A stretch of 64,000 nucleotides of DNA from Thermoplasmatales archaeon (GTDB lineage Archaea > Thermoplasmatota > E2 > DHVEG-1). The notes beneath the pieces are model-generated. The model searched no databases and was not told the origin of the DNA. It worked only from the letters and a program-made list of their open reading frames with translations. Position 1 is the stretch's first letter. Every line of letters starts with the position of its first letter. This document shows, one piece after another, positions 27,673 through 34,984 of this stretch. The position numbers and the translations under genes are program-made. Location of the stretch: NCBI GenBank assembly GCA_030672305.1, contig DAOVGR010000080.1:1-64000 (forward strand), written 5' to 3'.

Positions 27673-28596
27673 TTATCTTTTAAATCTTAATCTTCCTTTC
27701 TTTTTTGGTTTTTTCTTCTTTTCTATATTCTCTTTGTGAGGTGTTGATTTAGGTGTATCCTTGGTAGTTTCTGTTGATGTTGTCGGAGGTGTTGCAAATA
27801 ATTTTGTAAAAATTTCTTTGTTTGAATTATACCAGTTCTGCCAACTTTGATTTTCTTGTCTTAATTGTACACATTCGGAATCAGTTTCTTCAAATAATTG
27901 ATATAACTTTGTAAGTCTTTCTTTTTCTTTTTCATATTCAGTATTAACCTCTTCAAACTTTTCTTTGAATTCTTCGAAATTTTCTTTTTCTTCTAATTCG
28001 TTGATTCTTGTATTAAGATTATTTATCATATTTTCTTTGTTAGAATTTTCTTCTTTTAAGTCATGTATTTCTCTTTCAAGTTGGTTTCTTATGTTATCAA
28101 ATTCCTCACTTTTCTGTTTGAAATCTTCAAAACTACCTACTTTATCTTCATATTCTGTAAGTCTTGAAGTTAGTGTTTCAATACGAGTAGTAAGATCGTC
28201 TTCAAGTTGCCTTTTAGAGGTTTCAGCTAATCTAGTTCTTTCTTCAAATTCATTAATTCTTTTTTCAGTTTTAGAGAGTTCCTCTTCCTGATTTTTGTAG
28301 GCATCCCAAAGTTTAATTAATCGTTCTTTTTCTTTCTCCAATTCCTCGCTATATTTCTTTGCACCTTCAGATGCTTCTACTTTCTGTTTTTCTGCTTCAT
28401 CAATTTTACTTTGAAATTTTTCTACTACTCCGCTGATATTTTCAATATCACCAACACTTAACATACTCTGAACTCTTGATAGATCTTCTGCGCCTTTTGC
28501 AAACGAATTTTTTATATCATCTATTTCGTTTGATACAGCAAGTAATTTTTCTCTAAGTGAGCCTATATCTTCCACCATCATATTTTCCTCAACCAT
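27673..28596 (-). CDS. Coiled-coil protein with Lys-rich tail
   Basis: A 307-aa protein that is almost wholly heptad-repeat coiled coil (about residues 8-240, e.g. EELEKEKERLIKLWDAYKNQEEELSK), then a Gln/Trp-containing linker (RQENQSWQNWYNSNKEIF) and a Thr/Pro/Lys-rich tail ending RLRFKR. There is no TM helix. Its position between rad50 and oapA, with the tail basic enough to bind nucleic acid, hints at a chromosome-associated scaffold, but no family is recognised. It converges on rad50 with a 5-base gap. A GGGAGG sequence lies about 11 bases before the ATG. Confidence 0.6.
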   Translation of the reverse strand: MVEENMMVEDIGSLREKLLAVSNEIDDIKNSFAKGAEDLSRVQSMLSVGDIENISGVVEKFQSKIDEAEKQKVEASEGAKKYSEELEKEKERLIKLWDAYKNQEEELSKTEKRINEFEERTRLAETSKRQLEDDLTTRIETLTSRLTEYEDKVGSFEDFKQKSEEFDNIRNQLEREIHDLKEENSNKENMINNLNTRINELEEKENFEEFKEKFEEVNTEYEKEKERLTKLYQLFEETDSECVQLRQENQSWQNWYNSNKEIFTKLFATPPTTSTETTKDTPKSTPHKENIEKKKKPKKKGRLRFKR

Positions 28597-28794
28597 AATA
28601 AATCATGCCTCCCAAATTTACCACGGACACAGATAATAAGCTTGTTGCTATATAAGGATTTTCATTAAATTAAGATAGGATTATTTAATATATTTTAAGA
28701 GTTAATATCTTGTTTATTATTAACCATTAAACTAATAAAGTACTTTGAATATATATTATTTCGTCAAAAGGGCTAATTACTAGGAGGATGCTAG

Positions 28795-29451
28795 ATGGGT
28801 TTATTCGGAAAAGTTACTTTAGCCTCAATATTACAGAGGGTTTTTGGAAAAAAGCATGCAAAAATTGGTATATATGGTCCACCAAACGTTGGAAAAACAA
28901 CCTTAGCAAATCGCATTTTGCGTGATTGGACTGGGGACATAATGGGTAGTGTTTCAGAAATCCCACATGAAACACGAAGAGCAAAATGGAAAAAAAATGT
29001 AAAGGTTGAAAATGGCGGTTCATCTCTTTTTATGGACATAGTTGATACACCGGGAGTTGCTACAAAAGTAGACTATAAAGATTTTATGAACACATGGGGT
29101 CTTACAAAAGATGAAGCTAAGCAAAGAGCAAAAGAGGCTACTGAGGGTGTTATTGAATCTATAAAATGGCTTGAGGATATCGATGGAGTGTTACTAGTCA
29201 TGGATTCAACACAGGATCCTTTTACTCAAGTGAATGTTACAATACTTGGGAATCTTGAAGCAAGAAACCTTCCTGTTTTAATTGCAGCAAATAAAATAGA
29301 TATGGAGGAATCAAGCCCTGCTACTCTTAAATCTGCATTTCCTCAACATCCTGTTATTCCAATTAGTGCATTAACTGGTTATAACTCAGATACTCTATAT
29401 ACAACAATGGTAAGTCATTTCAGTAAAAAACGAAAGAAAAAACGGAGGTAG
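28795..29451 (+). CDS. oapA: Era-like GTPase, OapA-type
   Basis: A 218-aa GTP-binding protein: G1 GPPNVGKT (G28-T35), G3 DTPG, G4 NKID, G5 SAL. It resembles the archaeal Era-like family (origin-associated protein A) encoded beside DUF2073 and DUF2072 genes in many euryarchaea, exactly as here. It lacks a KH domain. In haloarchaea the set lies near a replication origin, hence the name; biochemistry is not settled. A strong AGGAGG site precedes the ATG. The following two genes are close behind (5 and 2 bases), giving an oapABC operon. The 198 bases upstream contain a TATA-like region but no gene. Confidence 0.85.
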   Translation: MGLFGKVTLASILQRVFGKKHAKIGIYGPPNVGKTTLANRILRDWTGDIMGSVSEIPHETRRAKWKKNVKVENGGSSLFMDIVDTPGVATKVDYKDFMNTWGLTKDEAKQRAKEATEGVIESIKWLEDIDGVLLVMDSTQDPFTQVNVTILGNLEARNLPVLIAANKIDMEESSPATLKSAFPQHPVIPISALTGYNSDTLYTTMVSHFSKKRKKKRR

Positions 29452-29456
29452 ATTAA

Positions 29457-29834
29457 TTGGCTAAAAAAGAAAATGAAATCTCATTTAATTTAGTCTCGCG
29501 CCATAAACTAGATGAGCTTACTTCTTCAGAAAAATTAAGATTTATTTTAAAAGAGGTAAAAAAAGGAAAGATTTTGGTATTAGAGCATGGTCTAACACCT
29601 TTTGAGCAGACTAATTTAATTGAAAATACAATGAAAGAAATCGAGCAAGATACCTTTATTGGAGTAGAGATGGAAGGATTAGGTCAGGATAGACCGTCTT
29701 TTTTTCAAAAACTATTTGGTTATTCAAGAAAACCACGAGTAACTCTGATTGGACCAGCAAATTTATTAAAAACAATACGTAAAGACAATGATATGATTCA
29801 AACAAAAATTATACCTGGTAGGGGTGCAAAATAG
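29457..29834 (+). CDS. oapB: DUF2073 protein, OapB-type
   Basis: A 125-aa protein with the DUF2073 pattern: LTSSEKLRFILKEVKKGKI, VLEHGLTPFEQTNLIE and a C-terminal basic beta strand (KPRVTLIGPANLLKTIRKD). The start is TTG, 5 bases after oapA, preceded by the GGAGG that overlaps the oapA stop region. The molecular function is unknown. Gene order GTPase-DUF2073-DUF2072 is the main support for the name. Confidence 0.85.
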   Translation: MAKKENEISFNLVSRHKLDELTSSEKLRFILKEVKKGKILVLEHGLTPFEQTNLIENTMKEIEQDTFIGVEMEGLGQDRPSFFQKLFGYSRKPRVTLIGPANLLKTIRKDNDMIQTKIIPGRGAK

Positions 29835-29836
29835 AA

Positions 29837-30379
29837 ATGCCTCACCAATGCCTTAAATGCGGAAAGGTATTTGAAGAGGGGTCTTCTCAACTTTTAAAAG
29901 GGTGCCCTAATTGTAGTGGAAATCGTTTTTTTTATACTAAAGAACCATTAGATGAAAAAGAGAGAAATACAATTACTGAAAAAGTTGGTAAAGACTTAAA
30001 CTCAACAATAATGGAGTTAATGGGCCCTGAACTTGATAATGTGGTCGATAAATCTGGTAATTGGGTTAAAATTAAACCAAAAGATGTTCGCAAAGCAATG
30101 AAGAAGCACATATCAGAAAATAAAAAAGTATTTCCTGAAAATAAAGAAGAAATTGATGTTGTAACTGATGATGAATATAGAAAGGCATCACTTGAAAAAA
30201 TTGAAGCAGAATCTGAGAAAAAGGATACACCCGAAACTATTGATATTGAAAAGCCAGGTAAGTACAATATAGATATAAAAGGACTTTTAGAGGAAGAGCC
30301 AATAATTATTCAAAAAGATGGGTCCTATACTATTCATCTACCATCAATTTTTAAAATGATAAATAAAGATAAAAAGTAG
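29837..30379 (+). CDS. oapC: Zn-ribbon DUF2072 protein, OapC-type
   Basis: A 180-aa protein with an N-terminal zinc ribbon (MPHQCLKCGKVFEEG and KGCPNCSGNRFFY; C5, C8, C23, C26). An acidic, probably flexible middle (about 50-135) leads to a conserved C-terminal strand region (GKYNIDIKGLL and GSYTIHLPSIF) that probably binds a partner. It is the third gene of the oapABC set, with a 2-base gap. Its end converges on ribH with a 15-base gap. Confidence 0.8.
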   Translation: MPHQCLKCGKVFEEGSSQLLKGCPNCSGNRFFYTKEPLDEKERNTITEKVGKDLNSTIMELMGPELDNVVDKSGNWVKIKPKDVRKAMKKHISENKKVFPENKEEIDVVTDDEYRKASLEKIEAESEKKDTPETIDIEKPGKYNIDIKGLLEEEPIIIQKDGSYTIHLPSIFKMINKDKK

Positions 30380-30394
30380 TAGTAAAAACTACTA

Positions 30395-30817
30395 TTATAG
30401 CTTTAATCTTTTGTGCAATTTTACTACAGCCTCAACTGCACTTTTTGCTCGTTCAATTCTTTCTTCTGCTTGAAGTCGAGTCATACCAGGTCCAGTAATG
30501 CCGAGTCCAACTGGCTTATCATATTCAACAGAAAGATCCGCGATTTTTCTTGATGCATGTTGAATTACTATTTCATCATGCTCAGTTTCTCCCTCAATTA
30601 CTGCTCCTATAGCGACAACAGCATCAATGTCCTTTCGCTGCAACAATTTCTTTATTGCAAGGCCCATATCAAAAACACCTGGGACCTTAACGGTCTGTGT
30701 TATCTCTGCTCCTAAAAAATAAGCATGTTCTTTTGCTCTTTCTAGCATCACCATTGTTATATCATAATTGAATTCAGATACAACAGCTCCAATCTTTATA
30801 TTTTCTTCTTTTACCAT
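30395..30817 (-). CDS. ribH: 6,7-dimethyl-8-ribityllumazine synthase
   Basis: A 140-aa lumazine synthase; condenses 5-amino-6-ribitylaminouracil with 3,4-dihydroxybutanone 4-phosphate. Motifs: [15 protein letters not shown] (substrate-binding start), [11 protein letters not shown], and the catalytic segment [14 protein letters not shown], with the proton-transfer His. Archaeal forms are about this short. It is the last gene of the rib operon, 14 bases after ribC. Confidence 0.92.
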   Translation of the reverse strand: MVKEENIKIGAVVSEFNYDITMVMLERAKEHAYFLGAEITQTVKVPGVFDMGLAIKKLLQRKDIDAVVAIGAVIEGETEHDEIVIQHASRKIADLSVEYDKPVGLGITGPGMTRLQAEERIERAKSAVEAVVKLHKRLKL

Positions 30818-30831
30818 ACTTTAATTCCTCC

Positions 30832-31740
<909 letters not shown>

Positions 31741-31753
<13 letters not shown>

Positions 31754-32469
31754 TTTTCCCACGTCTTTACAATTTCGCCACCCTCTAAAAAAATTAGATT
31801 ATGGTCTTTTGCATATTTTTTAACCTTATCCTTAGATAAAGCTTTTCCATCATCACCCATAATTTCACAGCCGCTACCGATTGGTGTTAATCCTGCCAGT
31901 TTCATCATTGAAATTACAAGTTCTGTATGTCCTTTTCTTTCATTTAGAAGATTTTTTGCAGCAATACAGATTGGTACATGGCCTGGTGATCTAAACCCTT
32001 TTCCAAACATATTTATGGCTGCTCCATCGTTTAAAGTTTCAATTTTTTTTGCAAGTTCTGCAAATTTTTTCATAGTTAAGCTTCGATCATTATCAGTTAT
32101 ACCCGTAAAGGTATCTCTATGATTGATATAAAGTGAAAAAGAAGATTTCGCATCATATGGTATATCATTTGGGACAAGTTTTTTTAAAATGGGATATTTA
32201 TTTTCTATATTAAAATACATATCAGCTAAAAAAGGAAGTTGCAATTTATTTGCTACTTCTTTTGAAACCATTAAAAAAATAAGCCCACCACCATCTTTTC
32301 TCATCGTTTTTATAGAATCAGGGGTTACATATTCTGATGCAATTACTAGATCGGTTTCTGCTTCTCTAGAATCATCATCAAAAATTAAAATGAATTTTCC
32401 TTTTTGAAGTTCAGCTATCGCTTGTTTAATTTTTTCTATAAATTCACCCAAATCTAAAATCACCCCCAT
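31741..32469 (-). CDS. ribB: 3,4-dihydroxy-2-butanone 4-phosphate synthase
   Basis: A 242-aa enzyme making the four-carbon precursor of riboflavin from ribulose 5-phosphate. The acidic active-site loop is DDDSREAETDLVIASEYV, and DGGGLIF and SGHVPICIAA-like segments (GHVPI) match the family. Other catalytic residues are in DTFTGITDNDRSLTMK (Thr-Gly-Ile motif). There is no fused GTP cyclohydrolase II domain, as expected in archaea. It overlaps ribL by 13 bases and follows the eS17 gene by 19 bases, so it is probably in the same transcript. Confidence 0.92.
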
Positions 32470-32488
32470 TAAAATAAATTTTGGGTTA

Positions 32489-32710
32489 CTACTCAGAAAT
32501 TGGTGGACTAATTTTTCCCTTCCTTTGGGATACTAAGTATCGGGTTATATATCCAGCTATACGATTTCTTAAAAGTTTGCTATGAACATCACATAATTCT
32601 GCAACTTTTTCCTTATTATGTTGAAAATCATTATGTTTAAATTGATTTGGATATGTTTTTGTCAAATCAATAGCGATGTTTTTTATGAAAGTCTGTCTGA
32701 TATTACCCAG
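32489..32710 (-). CDS. rps17e: Ribosomal protein eS17, apparent CTG start
   Basis: A 73-aa small-subunit protein. The sequence (x)GNIRQTFIKNIAIDL, FQHNKEKVAELCDVHSK and RNRIAGYITRYL matches archaeal eS17 end to end. There is no ATG, GTG or TTG in frame between an upstream TAA and the conserved GN; the only codon at the expected position 1 is CTG at 32708-32710. A strong GGTGAT ribosome site lies 3 bases upstream (32714-32719) and supports this. Position 1 would then be Met decoded from CTG. A sequencing error is possible. The gene leads the rib operon. Confidence 0.85.
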   Translation of the reverse strand: MGNIRQTFIKNIAIDLTKTYPNQFKHNDFQHNKEKVAELCDVHSKLLRNRIAGYITRYLVSQRKGKISPPISE

Positions 32711-32713
32711 GGT

Positions 32714-32763
32714 ATCACCATTTAAGTTTTAGGGGGACGCAATATCTTTTTTCTATATATAAA
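32714..32763 (-). promoter_or_regulatory. TATA promoter and Shine-Dalgarno site of the eS17-rib operon
   Basis: On the minus strand TTTATATATAG (32753-32763) is a good TATA box; transcription should start near 32732, giving a leader of about 20 bases. The leader holds GGTGAT (32714-32719), complementary to the 3' end of archaeal 16S rRNA, directly before the CTG. No FMN riboswitch fold is seen in such a short leader. Confidence 0.55.
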
Positions 32764-32848
32764 CTTTGGCAATATAAGGGTAAATTTTAAAAAAAAGGAA
32801 ATCATTTTGTTTATTGGATATAGAATCATAATTAGGAGTGTTAAAAAA

Positions 32849-33007
32849 ATGCCTGTAGAAATTGAAGAATATTTCGGAAATCCTATCATTGTTTTAAAAA
32901 GAGATAAAAACGACAATTATCCTTTTAGATTTGGCTTAAGGAAAGCTCAGTTAATTCTTGATAATATAGAAGATATTAAAAAAATTGTAAAAGAAAAAAC
33001 AAGCTGA
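32849..33007 (+). CDS. Small hypothetical protein, 52 aa
   Basis: A 52-aa protein starting at the ATG at 32849, with a TAGGAG site 8 bases upstream; a longer in-frame start at 32807 is less likely because it would overlap the site. The sequence (EEYFGNPIIVLKRDKND, RKAQLILDNIEDIKKIV) has strand-loop-helix character and looks like a conserved small domain, but I cannot name it. Its stop overlaps another 21-codon ATG frame, and the cis-prenyltransferase gene lies 183 bases downstream. Confidence 0.55.
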   Translation: MPVEIEEYFGNPIIVLKRDKNDNYPFRFGLRKAQLILDNIEDIKKIVKEKTS

Positions 33008-33190
33008 TGATTATTTATAGCAAAATTGTAAATTTTAATAAATTAGTCGAGAAGCTCAACAATTATAAATAATAGGTTAGATATAGGGCAGATTTGGGGA
33101 TATAAAATTTCATCAAAAAAACCTTCACTTAAGGTTCTTGCAGATAAAAAAATCAATGATCTTGAGAAATATGCTCTCCAAAGTAATATT

Positions 33191-33997
33191 ATGAGAAAAT
33201 TAGGAGCAATGATATACAACTCCAACTCATATAGATACATTTCAAAAAAAATTGATAAAATTCGAGATGATAAGCTTCTAGAACAGATAAAAGAAAGCCC
33301 TGTTCCAGAACATGTTGCAATTATAATGGATGGAAATAGGCGTTTTGCAAAGGAATTTGGATTATCTCCTGACACAGGTCATCTATTTGGAAGAGATAAA
33401 ATAGAAGATGTTCTAGAATGGTGTTTTGAACTTGAAATTAAAAATCTAACGTTGTATGCTTTTTCAACTGAAAATTTTGAAAGAGATATCGAAGAAGTAA
33501 AAACACTAATGAATCTTTGTAGAAACGAATTAAATAGGGCCTTAAAGGATTCCCGTATACATAAGAACCGGGTTAAAATAAGAATTATTGGGCGTTTAGA
33601 TCTTTTACCAAAGGAAATATCGGAATCTGCTCAATATGTTATGGATGAAACTAAAGAATATGACAGATATTCATTTAATATCGCTCTTGCATATGGTGGA
33701 AGAGAGGAAATAATTCATGCAATACAGGAAATTGCATATGACGTCCAAGAAGGTAAGTTAAAAATTGAAGAGATTCAAGAATCAATTGTTTCAAAATATT
33801 TATATACAAATGGTATACCTGATCCAGATCTAATTCTAAGAACCTCTGGAGAAGAAAGGATTTCTAATTTTCTTTTATGGCAGCTAGCATATTCTGAACT
33901 ATACTTTTCAGATGTTTACTGGCCAGCCTTTCAAAAAAGAGATTTTCTCAAAGCAATTAGAACTTGTCAACAAAGGAAAAGAAGATATGGAAAATAA
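33191..33997 (+). CDS. uppS: cis-prenyltransferase (UppS family)
   Basis: A 268-aa enzyme that adds isopentenyl units in cis to make the long polyprenyl phosphate carrier (dolichol-type in archaea). All family blocks are present: HVAIIMDGNRRFAK (catalytic Asp and diphosphate binding), TLYAFSTENFER, FNIALAYGGREEI, and the C-terminal PDPDLILRTSGEERISNFLLWQLAYSEL. The lipid carrier serves N-glycosylation, relevant given the many N-x-S/T sites in nearby surface proteins. The frame remains open 48 codons upstream of the ATG but without ATG, GTG or TTG, so this start is used; the N-terminus agrees with family length. Confidence 0.9.
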   Translation: MRKLGAMIYNSNSYRYISKKIDKIRDDKLLEQIKESPVPEHVAIIMDGNRRFAKEFGLSPDTGHLFGRDKIEDVLEWCFELEIKNLTLYAFSTENFERDIEEVKTLMNLCRNELNRALKDSRIHKNRVKIRIIGRLDLLPKEISESAQYVMDETKEYDRYSFNIALAYGGREEIIHAIQEIAYDVQEGKLKIEEIQESIVSKYLYTNGIPDPDLILRTSGEERISNFLLWQLAYSELYFSDVYWPAFQKRDFLKAIRTCQQRKRRYGK

Positions 33998-34003
33998 ACT
34001 ATC

Positions 34004-34327
34004 TCAATCAATATCTTCCAGGTCCTCTGATTTTTCAATTTCATCAGCAATTTTTGCTAATTTTGCAAATTGACAATAGAAAAAATATAGAATTGCTCCT
34101 ATTCCAAGTAATATAATAGAAAAAGCAACAATGGAATTCGGATAGCTTGTTTGAGAAAAATCATAAATTTGTTTTGCTAAACCTATACTATCTTCTCCGA
34201 TAATTAAAGCACTTATTCTTGTAAATAAAAAAATTAAAAATAGAACTAATCCAAAAAACAATGTAAGTTTACAGAAAAACCCTGTTTTGAAATCATCCTG
34301 AGCAGAAAAATATCTTTTTTTAAACAT
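34004..34327 (-). CDS. Small two-helix membrane protein
   Basis: A 107-aa protein with two hydrophobic helices (about residues 20-40 and 65-86) and an acidic tail (EIEKSEDLEDID), probably with both ends in the cytoplasm. It lies 17 bases downstream of prefoldin beta and may be co-transcribed. No family is recognised. Confidence 0.6.
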   Translation of the reverse strand: MFKKRYFSAQDDFKTGFFCKLTLFFGLVLFLIFLFTRISALIIGEDSIGLAKQIYDFSQTSYPNSIVAFSIILLGIGAILYFFYCQFAKLAKIADEIEKSEDLEDID

Positions 34328-34344
34328 TTAAACCTATTAATATC

Positions 34345-34710
34345 TTAATTAGAACTACCAGATAAACTAAGTGCATTCTGCACCTTACTTTGTAGTTCAT
34401 TTAATTTTTCTTTTGTACTTCCCTCTTGCTTTTCAAGAGAATTTTTTCTTAAGTCTAATGATTCTTTATTTGATTTTAATTCTTTTGTAACTTCATTTTT
34501 TCCCTTCATTTTTATCAGTATTGCTCCAACGCTTTTGTATATCGGAGTTTTTTCTTCTGTTTTATCTAACTCTTCTAGTGCTTCTTCAATTTCTCTTAGT
34601 CGAAGTTCAACTTGTTGACGCTGTTGTAATATCATCTGAAGTTGCATTCTCATTTGTTGTAATCGATTTATTTGATCCTGTACTTGCTTAGACATCTCTT
34701 CTTCTGCCAT
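34345..34710 (-). CDS. pfdB: Prefoldin subunit beta
   Basis: A 121-aa jellyfish-chaperone subunit that hands unfolded proteins to the thermosome. It has the typical coiled coil (residues 6-46, QINRLQQMRMQLQMILQQRQ), the beta hairpin centre (TPIYKSVGAILIKM), and a second coiled coil (about 76-112). The segment around residues 56-66 holds the conserved YKxVGxILI pattern. The alpha subunit is not in this window. The 274 bases between its start and the C25 protease gene are AT-rich promoter sequence for both genes, with TATA-like elements at 34860-34870 (TTTATAAATT) and near 34925. Confidence 0.9.
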   Translation of the reverse strand: MAEEEMSKQVQDQINRLQQMRMQLQMILQQRQQVELRLREIEEALEELDKTEEKTPIYKSVGAILIKMKGKNEVTKELKSNKESLDLRKNSLEKQEGSTKEKLNELQSKVQNALSLSGSSN

Positions 34711-34984
34711 AATATTAAGCTCCTTTTTTTGGGGTAAATAGTTATTTCCCTATTAAAAGTATTGAAGGTTATGTCTTTCATTTTTGAATAAAAATTCCTT
34801 TGTAAATTTTTATAATAATTTACACTAATTTAATTCATAGCGTTATAATAAATACAAAAGGTTTATAAATTTAAGAATTGATTATTATAATTAAAATTGT
34901 TATATAAATTATAATAGAAAATATTATATAGAAAGATTCAAATATAGTAGGATACTAAATATTATTTTCTTTGGGGGATAAAAT

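Noticed and set aside
32722-32916. 64-codon minus-strand frame upstream of eS17
   Set aside because: It covers the eS17 promoter and the 5' end of the divergent small gene and looks like low-complexity hydrophobic translation of AT-rich DNA.
33007-33072. 21-codon ATG frame overlapping the stop of the 52-aa protein gene
   Set aside because: Too short, with no distinguishing features beyond the overlap; no evidence for translation.
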